A stretch of DNA of 64,000 bases, from positions 29,472,084 through 29,536,083 of the forward strand of contig CM036624.1 in the NCBI GenBank assembly GCA_020746105.1, read 5' to 3'. Below, piece after piece: positions 41,101-51,738 of this stretch. The notes beneath the pieces were generated by a model. It saw nothing but the letters and a program-made list of their open reading frames with translations. It did not search any database and was not told the origin of the DNA. Positions within the stretch are counted from its first letter, which is position 1. Each line of letters starts with the position of its first letter. The DNA is from Trogon surrucura (taxonomy: Eukaryota > Chordata > Aves > Trogoniformes > Trogonidae). The position numbers and the translations under genes were made by a program.

Positions 41101-44100
41101 TACGTTTCTGTTCTTCAGCTTTTCAACTTAAGAGTCCCCACACGAGCAGTATCTGCTATTATTATTTACAGAATACCACTTTAACAATGATGGTGCTGCA
41201 TCTTAAAACTAGAGCTCTTTCTGTGTTGTGCCAAGCTAGGAGGCTTGAATGGCCCTCTGTCACTGCAGAACACTTGCCCAGTTTGTATGGCAACGGAAGA
41301 GATTTTTTTTTATTTTTTTTTTCCAGCTCCTAGCTTTACTTCAGGGCACTTGACACACTTGCAATTTCCATTGTGATAACACCTCTTTAGTGTTTGGATA
41401 CCATATTTATTTGCCACAGTAATGTCTCAAATGGAAAGAAACAAACAAACAAATTAAAAAAAAATAACGAAACAAGAAAACCCACCTGAGAAGTGTGTCG
41501 TAAAAGCTGTCTTGAGTGTAGATCCCTGAACGGTAGCATTTGCACAAAGCAGTTGAGGTGGTTTAAATCTTTTTCATGTGCACTATGAGCTTACTATCTC
41601 GTTTCATCAAGCTTCCTGATTGTGTACCACAATAAATCACAATTTGCTTAGGTTAAATGTCTAAGGAAGAAAATTATATCTTTAGATAGAGAACTAAATA
41701 TGGTCACAGGTACTATTTTAGGCTTGTATTTAATAAGCATAGTCATATGGATTCAACTGAGCTAATGGATGAGCTCTGAGCCCTCTCTTCTGGTAGAGCT
41801 CATGTCTGACGACTGGAGACGTGCCAGGAAAACCACTTGCAGCACTGCATAGCACAGAGCAGGGGGGCAGGAACTCAACACCAAACTTCCTTCTACTTAC
41901 TATAAACACGTATGTGGCTGCTACACTCATTAAGGTATTTCTAGAGTCAGGATAGTTGTGTCTATTGTGTGAGAATATTTCAGTTTTGTTTGTTTCTCTA
42001 ATAAAAAACCTAAAATGGCAATTCTAGGAATACTGAAATTGGAGTGACTTTCACATCCATGTAGCGCATTGCCTATGAGAATGAAAGAAAATTATCATTA
42101 AACTTCCTCTCACTATCATCTCCATATGTAGATTTCAGTTGTATCAATAGAGACAGGCTTTTAAGTATTGGATGAGAAGTTTGATTTGGCTTTTAAAAGA
42201 TATTTTTCCTTCTTTTACTTTAGATTTGGTGTTAAAAAGAAACCAATTTACATAAATGTCATAAGAGATCCTATAGAGCGACTAGTTTCTTATTATTATT
42301 TTCTGCGCTTTGGAGACGATTACAGACCAGGGCTACGGAGACGAAAACAGGGGGATAAAAAGGTAAAGTACACTTTATATATATTGTTCTTACTAAAGTT
42401 AATGAGAAAACATTTTTTAAAAACGTCCCAATAAAAGCTGACTAGGTCTTGTATCAGCCTTGACGATGGTGGTGGCTTTCTAACTTATATTCTCACTTTT
42501 GTGTCCCTACTGGACCAGGCTGTAACGTTAAGTATGTTCTTTGTAACCTAATAAATTCGCTTTATTTCGCAATTTGTTAGAAAAATTAAATGAAATAAAA
42601 AATAGTTACAGGAATACAGAGTTGTAAGTATCAAGCTTATCCTCCTGTGAAGGAAATCTGCATCTCTTCTTGCTGAAGACTGATACGTACTTTTTTTCAC
42701 TGAGAGCTGTAGAACTGCTCATGCTTTGGTTTTGATGATTGTTTGGGTTTGGGGTTTTTTTTATTACAATTAGCAACCCAGTTTATTTTTTAATTGTAAA
42801 TATTGCAATGGAATTTTATAAAGAGTGTGCTTGGAAACTATTGACTATGAATCATACCTTTATATACTTTTTCTTCCTCTGTTGTAGGTGACTGTAGAAG
42901 TAGTTCAGGTTAAAACTATAAATAGAAACTATATAGTTAGAACAGTGTGGAAGCTTTTATAAAATGTAAGGATGGCTAGTACTTTACAGAGCCAAAGACT
43001 TTTTAAAGTTTTAGTGGCAGTGTTTTCTTAAACTGATAAAATGTCTCTGTAATGCTGACAATTCAGTGTAGCACTGTTTGAATACCAAGAGACTGAAACG
43101 TGTTTAAGCAAAAATCACACTGAATACAGCTCCCCCACATCCTAATAATGTTTTTTAGATATCGGGAGCAGACCGTTCCTCAGGATTCCTTCCCAGCCCA
43201 TCACGAGCGGCTCCTCGGTTTAGGTTTTGGCGCCATCTTCAGCTACTGCGGCTCAGTTTGTCCGGACATCTACAGTGTAGGGAGGGGAAAGTGTTGAGCA
43301 GAACAAGTTGAAATTAAGTTTAAAAAATGTGTCTTCATGGAAGTACAGAGGCTACAGAGGCGATTTGGTGATGTGGCATCATAAAGGCATTTTTAAAATG
43401 AGAAATAGGAACTCTTGTAACCTACTTTGTTCTGCTTCGTGAGGAGCCAGTGGGTTTCCTTCCTGCTGGAGATCAGTGAGTTGAGAAGCTGAGCATCCTA
43501 CCAAGTCCAAGCTGTTTATAGGACTTAATACTTATTTTCCAGATGATCTAAGGCATCGCCTCAAAACAGAAGCAAACAACATTCTCCTTGTTCAAATACC
43601 TAATAATTGTGCAAATGTATTTTTATAGGTTTTTTAAACAGAAAATTGTAATTATACGGGAGAAACAGTCTAAAAAGTTGTCTGTGTGATCACGTACTTG
43701 TTATTAAATAATTTTTTTAAAAGTCTATTCTAGATACATGGCTTATATGTTGCTTAGAAATATCATAAATACTTCCTTTATGGATAAAATATTTACAAAA
43801 TCTTTCCAATGCTAAAGAAGTTCTTATTGTAACTGTGCTACTGCAGCTGAAACTCTGTGTTGCTACAACTGTCCGTCCACTAGAGCACGTTGTTTGGAGT
43901 ACTCTGTTACGCAGTGAACCAACATGCTTTCACTATTTCTCATTGCCTAAACCACATTAGACTCTGAAATGGCAATTATTTGTCATTATATTTAAAATGT
44001 AATAGAACATTGTTTAATCTAAAGAAAAAAATTGCACAATCTTCTGTGGTATAAAGATCCAGCTCCTCCAGTGTCACACAAATCCTGATGACATCTGATG

Positions 44101-47100
44101 CTGTGTCATGACTTCTTTTGTAAGCAAAAAGTCATGATGCCAACATTTACCGACTGGTTTTGCTTGTTTTGACATATAGCCTTTATCAAGGTTATATCAA
44201 GAGTATATCAAATGCATCAGGTTAGATCACATTGTACATTCAGTTCTAATCATAAAAGCCTGTCCAAGTTCTATTTTAATTGAGACAAATAGGTCCTGCT
44301 AATAACACTCTGAAAGCAAGGCTTGAAAAAATAACTTTTTCTCTCTTACTTATGTTGTATTTCTATGTTCTCACTCCATTTAGCAATTAACCAGATTGAG
44401 ATGTTTGATACATGTACTAGATATTAAAGCTCAACTCAATTTTGTCTTTGTTTCAGACCTTTGATGAATGTGTGGCAGCTGGAGGTTCAGACTGTGCTCC
44501 AGAGAAACTTTGGCTTCAAATTCCATTCTTCTGTGGCCACAGCTCCGAATGCTGGTAGGGAGATAAACGTAGCTTATGTTCTTAGTCAGGTAGATCAGCA
44601 CTGAAATCTAAACTTCACAGATTTAAATATGTGGCACAGTTGGGGAGAGTGTGAAGGACTGGACAGAGGGAAGCAACAGGTTCTTTTGTAATGTATTTTC
44701 TTTTGAAGATGCATTTTAGTGAAACAGTCTTGCAGTTCTTTAAATAAGCAATATGTTAGTATACTATATCAGCAGTGCTATGAGGGAGAACAGATGTTTT
44801 CAGTTTTAAAAATAATTTTTGTAGATTGGGGGTCTTGACATTTTTCTCTTACGTCAGGCTAGGATATCCATCTTTCTGAATGGAGATATTTTGTTCAAGT
44901 TCCTACAGTTTCTGGGGAGAAGAAAATAATTGAGATCAGGATAAATTTATCTTCTTAAACCTTTACCAGACATCCAGCAGTCAGTGCTGCTTAGTAGAAA
45001 TCAAAACAAAAGCAAATAATGTCCATCCGTCAATGCAGCATATTTTATAACAATGGCACAGACTTAAAAAAACCCTACCTCTTAGCAAACTAAAAAAAAG
45101 GACTTAGATTATTTGAAGGATTCTGAGTGAAGTTAAGAGTGATTATTTGTCAAAGCTGTTTGTCAAAGCCAAGTAAAATAAATGGCCACTTGGGATCTCC
45201 TCTTTCGGTGCCTGTTGGTGAGATCTGTCTATACCTGGGCCAGGTTGAGAGGCAGAGAAAGAATGAACTCTAAACCTAAAGAGAAGGAAAGGATGTTGGT
45301 TTAATTTCTGCCTGTTGCTCAGTAGGAAAGTCCTCCCATTGAGTGCAATGAAATTTTAGTTAAGAATTGTGCTTATAGGATGCAAAAGGGAAGGTGTTTT
45401 CTCACCAGAACCCTTTCTGGTACCTAACATGAAGGTGGAGACTGAATATTGACACTGAGAAAATGCAAATTCTACAGAATTTACATTAATAGAGACAGTA
45501 ACCATATACACACGTGTTTTTATGGATGAGTTATTGGTCAAAATAACTAGAGAAGCCAAATTTGTAGATAGGAACACAGATGAGAGAAACTGGAAAAGGA
45601 AATGAAGTTAGAAATGGTTATAGCTTGAAATGAGTCTTGCCTTTGCTATACAAATGTCCTGTTATGAAGTAATGTCCATCTAGGGACCAAGGATTGTTGG
45701 CCGACATCAGAACTTGCTGTAATTGTTCTCTGTCATTTTAGGAATGTGGGAAGCAGATGGGCTTTGGAACAAGCCAAATACAATCTGATTAATGAATACT
45801 TCCTAGTGGGAGTTACTGAAGAGCTTGAAGACTTTATCATGTTATTGGAGGCAGCTTTGCCCCGGTTTTTCAGGGGTGCCACAGAACTGTACCGGACAGG
45901 TATTTAAATGGATTATTTCCATGGATTTTGTGGATTTTTTTCATCCTCCTCTCTCTCTTTTTCTTTTTTAATATGAGTTCTTTAGCCGTAGATGAATAGT
46001 TTTTAGTCTCTGCCATATTTGTCTGTTGCTTCATGTTTGTACAGAAGGAACAAACTTTTTAGAAGACTCTCAGTACACGTTTTTGAGGGCAGCCCAAGTA
46101 TCTCCCTGCCTTATACAAATTATAAATATTTAAGGCCGGGGTTAAAGCAGTTGTGCAGGTATACCCCATGTAAAAAAATGAGACAGCTCTTTATCAGAAC
46201 ATTTTTGAAAGGTCTTGCAGGGACATCAGTTTTGTCAAATGGCTCACAGTGGCAGATTCCCATTTCCTCGGAAGTCCTGCTGAGACGAACTGTGCCTGAT
46301 GCAACCTGCTTGCCTGTGCTAAAAGACCCAGGGGTACAACAGCCCAAGTATGTGTGTATCCTCCTGGGGCTGTAATTAGAAATTTGTTGCATAGCTAGTA
46401 GTTCAGTTTCTAGAGAATGGCCGTGACGAAGAAAAGGCTCATCCTAGCAGTGCTTCTTTCTGCGAATGGAGGGGAAAAGGGTCTGACATGTAGAGCCTAG
46501 GCATGAAATATTAAGATTATTGCAAAGCAACAGATAGTACTTCTTAGGGAAAACGCTGTCGTCATTTTGGTCATCTTTGTTTCATGAAAGAAATCTCTTG
46601 CTCTGCAGTTTTAAAAATTCTTAACATTTGATACCACATTAACATCTAAATAATTAATTTTGAAAGACCAATCTTGCTCTAAGTACATTATGTTGGGTAA
46701 TTTGTTCCTTAAATGAAGTGTTCTTTCACTGGGTTTATTAGAGTAAGCAGGAAGAATTGGAAGAACTGATGCAAAATTCATTAAAGTTTAGTGAGAGAGG
46801 CTACAGTTTTCCAACCCTGCATGTTATGTTAATAAATTCAGGATCAAATTCTGTCACTTCTAATGCAGTTTATCAACATGCTGAGCATATAAAATTCTGT
46901 AAATAAAAGCGCTGTAAAGGTTCTTTAATCATGTGATCTTTAAAGTGAAGTTATTGCTTTCATTTTGCATTTAGGAAAGAAGTCTCATCTTAGGAAAACA
47001 ACTGAGAAAAAGCTTCCCACAAAAGAAACTATTGCCAAGCTACAACAATCCGAAATCTGGAAAATGGAGAATGAGTTCTATGAATTTGCACTGGAGCAAT

Positions 47101-47201
47101 TCCAGTTTGTCAGAGCACATGCAGTTCGGGAAAAAGATGGAGAATTGTATATTCTGGCTCAAAACTTTTTCTATGAAAAGATTTACCCTAAATCAAACTA
47201 A
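31898..47201 (+). CDS. HS2ST1: Heparan sulfate 2-O-sulfotransferase 1, coding exons 2-7 (exon 1 outside window)
   Basis: Golgi type II membrane enzyme that transfers sulfate from PAPS to the 2-O position of iduronic (less often glucuronic) acid in heparan sulfate. Join 31898-32136, 38515-38600, 42224-42362, 44457-44554, 45742-45899 and 46975-47201. The 947 nt encode residues 42 (last two bases of its codon) to 356 plus TAA. Exon 1 must supply 124 nt, covering the cytoplasmic tail, membrane anchor and start of the stem. Numbering on that basis puts every known family residue in place: the PAPS 5'-phosphosulfate loop PKTASTS with Lys83, N-glycosylation sequons at Asn108 and Asn127, catalytic His140 and His142, the 3'-phosphate site Arg164/Ser172, substrate residues Tyr94, His106, Arg184, Arg189 and Arg288, and cysteines 201, 209, 222 and 228. 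No frameshift, internal stop or missing residue was seen, so the gene looks functional. The identity call is from recognising the protein family; residue roles are from the published chicken enzyme structure. Confidence 0.98.
32137..38514 (+). other. HS2ST1: HS2ST1 intron 2
   Basis: 6.4 kb between the exon 2 donor (gtaagc) and the exon 3 acceptor (tttacag). A moderately GC-rich patch lies at about 33000-33200 and an A/C-rich tract at 34257-34280. I see no exon, RNA gene or mobile element in it. Confidence 0.9.
38515..38600 (+). CDS. HS2ST1: HS2ST1 exon 3: catalytic histidines
   Basis: 86 nt, residues 122-149 and the first two bases of Lys150. The acceptor is tttacag before GTCCGATTT. The donor is GCCAA then gtatgt, phase 2; exon 4 completes the AAA codon. 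It carries the sequon NVT at Asn127 and the motif FYHGHISYLDF. In this motif His140 and His142 are the residues placed at the sulfuryl-transfer centre in the family, His142 as the likely general base. The small size and phase match the mammalian exon as I remember it. Confidence 0.97.
38601..42223 (+). other. HS2ST1: HS2ST1 intron 3
   Basis: 3.6 kb, AT-rich, from donor gtatgt to acceptor ctttag. It contains a good CTCF-like motif at 38669-38687 and an A-rich tract at 41423-41475. No coding signal was recognised. Confidence 0.9.
38669..38687 (-). promoter_or_regulatory. CTCF-like motif in HS2ST1 intron 3
   Basis: GGTGCCCTCTAGTGATGG matches the reverse complement of the CTCF core (GCCMYCTRSTGG) except for one A where G is preferred. 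Motif match only; occupancy is unknown. Confidence 0.4.
42224..42362 (+). CDS. HS2ST1: HS2ST1 exon 4: PAP 3'-phosphate site and substrate-binding arginines
   Basis: 139 nt, residues 150 (last base) to 196. The acceptor is cttttactttag before ATTTGGTGT; the donor is AAAAAG then gtaaag, phase 0. It encodes the central parallel beta strand (PIYINVIRDP) followed by the helix that forms the 3'-phosphate-binding site, with Arg164 and Ser172. The basic tail contains Arg184 and Arg189, reported to contact the heparan sulfate chain. Reading through the donor gives a 24-codon extension ending at 42434. Confidence 0.97.
42363..44456 (+). other. HS2ST1: HS2ST1 intron 4
   Basis: 2.1 kb from donor gtaaag to acceptor gtttcag. 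Mostly AT-rich, apart from a short CpG-containing patch at 43157-43267 noted separately. No other features seen. Confidence 0.9.
43157..43267. promoter_or_regulatory. CpG-containing patch with E2F/YY1-like site in HS2ST1 intron 4
   Basis: This 110-bp stretch has several CpGs (ATCGGG, ACCGTT, CACGAGCGGC, CTCGG, TGCGG, GTCCGG) inside AT-rich, CpG-poor intron DNA. It includes TTTTGGCGCCATCTT (43225-43239), in which an E2F-type TTTGGCGC overlaps GCCATCTT, the reverse of the YY1 core AAGATGGC. This could be an intragenic enhancer or cryptic promoter, or a piece of a foreign insertion. No reading frame recognised. Confidence 0.35.
44457..44554 (+). CDS. HS2ST1: HS2ST1 exon 5: two disulfide-forming cysteine pairs
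   Basis: 98 nt, residues 197-228 plus two bases of Trp229. The acceptor is ctttgtttcag before ACCTTTGAT. The donor is TGCTG then gtaggg, phase 2. It contains Cys201, Cys209, Cys222 and Cys228, which pair 201-209 and 222-228 in the known structure. The donor departs from consensus at +4 (G instead of A). If it is not used, the intron supplies G to complete Trp229 and the next codon is TAG, so translation ends exactly after residue 229. Confidence 0.97.
44555..45741 (+). other. HS2ST1: HS2ST1 intron 5, with possible alternative terminal exon
   Basis: 1.2 kb. The first bases complete Trp229 and give TAG in frame (44556-44558). AATAAA occurs at 45177-45182, followed by a G/T-rich stretch around 45204-45230. 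Together these could make the first 650 nt of the intron a composite terminal exon for a 229-residue isoform. Nothing else was recognised. Confidence 0.85.
45177..45182 (+). terminator. HS2ST1: Candidate intronic poly(A) signal in HS2ST1 intron 5
   Basis: AATAAA about 620 nt after the exon 5 donor, with a G/T-rich downstream stretch at 45204-45230 at a suitable distance. It would serve a transcript that retains the start of intron 5 and stops after Trp229. This is a sequence-level candidate only. Confidence 0.35.
45742..45899 (+). CDS. HS2ST1: HS2ST1 exon 6: helical core of the sulfotransferase fold
   Basis: 158 nt, residues 229 (last base) to 281 plus one base of Gly282. The acceptor is gtcattttag before GAATGTGGG; the donor is CGGACAG then gtattt, phase 1. 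It encodes the NEYFLVGVTEELEDF segment and the helix that follows, which are structural parts of the fold. The donor is weak because it lacks G at +5. Reading through would give Gly-Ile and then TAA at 45904-45906, removing the C-terminal 74 residues. Confidence 0.97.
45900..46974 (+). other. HS2ST1: HS2ST1 intron 6
   Basis: 1.1 kb from the weak donor gtattt to acceptor catttag. TAA occurs in frame at 45904-45906. AATAAA hexamers at 46831-46836 and 46902-46907 lie just upstream of exon 7. An open frame at 46019-46375 has no family signature and is treated as chance. Confidence 0.88.
46975..47201 (+). CDS. HS2ST1: HS2ST1 exon 7: C-terminal region and stop codon
   Basis: Coding part 227 nt, residues 282 (last two bases) to 356, with TAA at 47199-47201. 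The acceptor is ttgcatttag before GAAAGAAGTC. It begins with a lysine-rich segment containing Arg288, a residue implicated in substrate binding. A helix-rich C terminus follows, ending in the family-typical KIYPKSN. In the chicken enzyme structure the C-terminal tail takes part in homotrimer formation, so its integrity matters. The exon continues into the 3' UTR. Confidence 0.97.
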
Positions 47202-50200
47202 GAACACTACTGTTAGATTTATGGACCTAACTCTTTGGTCACATCGTCATCTTAGTCCTCAGCCATGGAAACTAGATTGCTTGTAGACCTCCAAGATGTT
47301 TCTTTAGAGATCTGAGAAAAGTGGGCTGTGGATCACCTCCAGGGTGTTGGGTGCTGGCTAACTATGTTGGTAGCCCAGAAGCAAAGGCTTCATTTCTTTT
47401 ATCTAATTAGTACTTTTCAGTGGGAGTTAATATCCTGTACCTGAAGAAATCTACACTTTAATTTGGAGCAATTAATACACAGCAGTTCTAGTTGAAAATA
47501 TAAACAAACAAAAAATGCTTCTGTTGATGCTCTTTTTAATTTTCGGAGCAATTTATTTTCATTGATGCTTCTGTGAAGAGGAAATAATTTTTCCCAGCTT
47601 TCAACATGGAAATTTTGGTTGTATACAATATGAGTAGTGTTAATAACTGGTTGACATCTGTGCTTTGTTTTTGTGAAACATGTCACATAATATTAATTGG
47701 GATGGTTAATCATGTTCTGCCGAGAAATGCTGCTGCTGCTGGAATTGCCCATATTTATATATGTGGTTTTATTAAAAAATTACAACTAATCATTAGTGTT
47801 AAAACATCATTTCCACGTTAATATTGTAAAAAAGAATCAGAGCAGTGGGGTTGGGTTTTGTTGGTTTTTTTCTCCCCACCACCACTGACTGAGGTTGGGA
47901 AGGCTATGAAGCAATTTGGTGTTGTCTGCAGTTCTAGCTGTTCCTTAGGCAGTGGTATAAAAATCATAAATTCCGTATTAAGTTTCTCCATGGATCCTTT
48001 GTAATAATTGTAAACTGAGGTATTTGGTGAATCCATATTATGACTCCATTAGTGAGCTGTGGTATGGTTAGGGTTTTCCTACTACTTCGATACTTTTATC
48101 TGTAGAATATTTTTACTGAGGTGCTTTATAACGTGTTTTAAAGCATTACATTTACAAAGGGAGTAAAATGCTGTAAATACTGCTTATTTTATGTATTTGG
48201 ACCAAAAGGTTTAAAGTAACTAGTTTAAAGTGGGTTTTTGCACCGGTTCCGTTATGTGTGCAGTGAAAAACATCACAGCTACTTCCTGGTTGAGTTAACG
48301 GTTGGACATTGCTGGCATGCACTTCAGTGACCTCTCTGACTTCAATACCAGAATGTTGTCCAGGGATTCTCTTTCCAGAAGCGTTGTCGTCTTACTTTCG
48401 TTACGGGAAGAGAAAAAACGAAGAAAAATGTCGTGTGTAGCCTGGTTGAGAAAGATGCAGTGAAGTCGATTGTATTTATGTAACTGCCTTATGTGACTGT
48501 TGTACGTTTGTGAGTTGCCATTATTAACAATGTGAAACACCTGGCAGATGGAAGTAAATTGAAATTTGGGAACAGATGTTTGGGGCCACTGCATTATAGC
48601 AAATGGCAGTGGAGAGCTACAAGAATTGGTTTCCTATTGAATTTTCTTAAAGATCTGAGTATTTACACATCTTACATCTGCCTTGTCCTAAAGTGCTTTT
48701 CACAGAGTTTAGTGGGGGAAGGCACTGAGGAGGCAAAGCAAGGAGTGGTGGTAAAGGCTAAATTCCTAAGGGATGATGCTGAAAGCTTAGTTTAAAATTA
48801 CCAAGTGGAGTTTCTTTGACCAGCTTGTTCTTGTAATGAAAACAAAGGGAATGGAAAATGGCCTGTGAACTGGATGTCTGCAGCCAAAAGCAATAGCCCG
48901 GTTACAGAGAGGATAATGGGAGACTGTCAGGTACATCTCGCATTTTCTTTGTTTTCTTGGATTTTTCCCGTTGAATTTTAAAAATAGATCTGTCTTTATT
49001 CTTCCTGAATAATTGGGGAAGTCCCTTCTGATAGCCTACCATTTATATAGCATGAACCATCCATAAGATTTCCTGTTCTAGTTCTTGTCAATTGACGTCA
49101 TTAGTGATGCTGATACGTTTGGGAATAGGATGTGTTAGTTCACCCGTGAAGACGTTTCCTGCCTGAAGAAGGGAATTGAGGAGTCATACACAAGAAGTAG
49201 TTAGTGGAGATCTAAAATTTTCCATAAAAGGACAGTAACTTTTTGAAACTTTTTTTGAAACAAAATGAATATTTATGATCCCAGGAAATATTATCCACTC
49301 AGAGCTTTATCGTAGATATTTTTTTTTTTTACTATGTTGTTTTGCTTCAGAATGATTCGGATCAGTTTACCTCCTTGACTCTCCTTCGGGATTTTCAGAA
49401 GAGCACCTCTAAGAGAGCAGAAGAGTTTAGTAAGTGAAAACATAAAATATTCATCTAAGTAATGAAATGGGTGTGTAGACAAATGCCTCTGTATTGACAG
49501 GAGAAAAACTTCTACTGATTCCAGTAGAGTCTACAGAAACCTCTTCTATAAGCAGTTTTAAAAGTCGTGTTTCTTTTTTTTCTTCCAGGATTTAGAATTT
49601 CGTAGTTATGAGTCTTCAGTAAGAAAAATAATAGAACGATGCAAATTTTTTTTTTAAACTTTTAAAAGAGCAATATATTTTTCATAGTTCATATGAGAAA
49701 ACACATTTTATTCAATCTGATATCACTATGAACTGACAGGATTGAGACAAACAAGAATTTTAGGAAATTTTTTTTTAGGTGCTAGCTGCAGTTGATGAGG
49801 TATTCATTCCAGATGTACTCTGAAGATGTTATTGTCTGTGGAACACAGAAGGAATCAAGACTGTCTACTTTTATATCTAATGCAACCATTAAATCAACTG
49901 TGAACTTTTTTAGAATCCTTTGAATTCAGAACTATCAAACTTGGATTTCCTAAAAGGCAGTTTAGGAAAAGGAGCTTTACATTTTTTAATAACCTGCTGT
50001 TTTCATCTTCTATTCAGAAATAGAAACAATCCAAACTGTTGGTATTAAAAATGTTTTACAGTATATAAGCAGAATGTATCTTGTGTGTTTTCCCTTAATG
50101 ACTTATAGTGAAAAGCAGCAATACATGGATTTTTGTTGTTGCAGGTTGTATGATCAGTAACTTACTATGCAGCCTCCTGAACACAGATCTTCTGACTGAA

Positions 50201-50276
50201 GTCACTGTAGTCTCTGCATGGGAACGAGATTGGCTTTTCGCAGGGCTAAGCTCATTTGAAAGGTGCTGACATGCTC

Positions 50277-50295
50277 ATATATATATATATATATA
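50277..50295. repeat. (AT)n microsatellite in the HS2ST1 3' UTR region
   Basis: 19 bases of perfect AT alternation. Confidence 0.9.
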
Positions 50296-50581
50296 GTTGA
50301 GAGTAGCTTTTGTTACACTGTTCTGTACTTTTTGTACAAAATGAAAGCCCAGATTTTGTGCAGAAGTGTAGCCCTGTTGCAACTCTTGACGTCAGCATAA
50401 TGGCTGTAGATCCAGCTGTGCTGGTAACTACATAGCCACAACCACCGCATGCCTGGAGCAGCACTTGGGACACACTGGGCAGTGTTGACAGGAGAGCAAC
50501 AGTGTTTTTAGCTCCTTCCCATTATAATTCTGCAGCTACGCAACAAGAATTTCACTCGTATTTTGTTAGTGCTTCTGTAAG

Positions 50582-50617
50582 CAGACACCAGGCTAGGGTC
50601 AGACACCAGGCTAGGGT
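50582..50617. repeat. Two-copy 18-bp tandem repeat
   Basis: CAGACACCAGGCTAGGGT occurs twice without mismatch (50582-50599 and 50600-50617), within the presumed 3' UTR. Confidence 0.9.
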
Positions 50618-50836
50618 ACAGAGTGTCCCATGTGCACATTCCCGCTTGCTCTGGGTTGATTTTCAAGCAGTCTCTCTGTTGATGGTACACTCATCATGGC
50701 TTCATTTTCCAACAGGCATGAAAATTTATAGCTATACAATATGGGAGAGGGAGAACCAGCCCATCCTGGTTGTTCGAAATGCCCTTTGTGAGTATTTAGT
50801 TTTTCTGAAGATATTTAGCTATTTTTACTTTCCAGG

Positions 50837-50842
50837 AATAAA
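50837..50842 (+). terminator. HS2ST1: Candidate distal poly(A) signal of HS2ST1
   Basis: AATAAA, the first canonical hexamer I found downstream of the stop codon. It is followed within about 40 nt by a T/G-rich stretch of the kind that binds the cleavage stimulation factor. An alternative ATTAAA lies at 50932-50937. Usage can only be settled with transcript 3' ends. Confidence 0.4.
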
Positions 50843-51738
50843 TATTTGCTTATGTACGGTCTGAGAGCAGTTTTGTTTTACGTCAGGGAAAATTCAGTTC
50901 TTTTCTCTTACAATTCTGTTAAAAATTTTCCATTAAAGCTTACCTAGCGTTGCTAAACGTGTATCTAACGAAAAGGTATAGGGATGGCGCTGTCTCAGCT
51001 GTGCTGCTTAAGCAGTCGGTGGAAAAGCCTGATTAAGTGCACTGCCAATTTAGCTCTTCAAAATTAGAGCGTATTTTATGACTACTAGAGATTAAACTTA
51101 AGGAAACTGTAAGGCTGCGTAGTTGCATGGATGCTTCCTGTACTGTAAGCCTCTGCAACTATGTCACCTTTGCAGTGGTATTTATAGAAAGAGCCCTCTT
51201 CCTGAGACTTTTCTGGAGCATAATTATAAATGTTCGTACACTTGTACTGTCTGATATTTACATCGGCAGCTTTCTGCAGCTTCTGTAAAAAGAGACAGGT
51301 TTGTGAGCGTTTCTAAAGCAGTACTGAATGTAATTTTGGAAAACATGGATTGTGCTTCATGACTTTTTTTCTGTTTGAACACACACAGAGCTAAATAGTG
51401 CCTTTTTTCCTCACAATCCATGTTGACGATGCTCGCTCCCACTCACCCTCCGTAAATCGGTTCGTTTGTGCAATACTACTCCAACTTGAAACCATTTTGT
51501 CACAGCTGTTTGAGAAATAATCTCCATTTTTCCTTACTATGCTGCCAGCTTTCTGTTGTTGAAGTGTTTCAGTTGATTACCTAATGCAAATGCTATAAAA
51601 TAAAACACCCAGTGGGAAGGGGAAAGAAAAGAAGTCTGGTGTCCTGTCTTAATATTTGCATGTCGCATTCTCATGAAATGCTTTTTTCCTAGAAGATGTT
51701 GTTATGCGGTATTGTGAACTTTTTTTTGCAGCTGTTGA

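Larger units (their letters stand above)
47202..50860 (+). other. HS2ST1: HS2ST1 3' untranslated region (end uncertain)
   Basis: AT-rich non-coding sequence directly after the stop, with no convincing ORF. Possible poly(A) signals are ATTAAA at 47771-47776 and 49888-49893 and canonical AATAAA at 50837-50842. The last is followed by a T/G-rich stretch (about 50857-50880) that would suit cleavage near 50860, giving a UTR of about 3.65 kb. An early site near 47.8 kb would give a short form, though the GT-rich stretch after it (47844-47875) is rather far away. The 3' boundary is an inference. Confidence 0.45.

Noticed and set aside
46019..46375. 118-codon frame in HS2ST1 intron 6 as an alternative exon
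   Set aside because: It is not continuous with exon 6, which meets TAA at once, and has no family resemblance.
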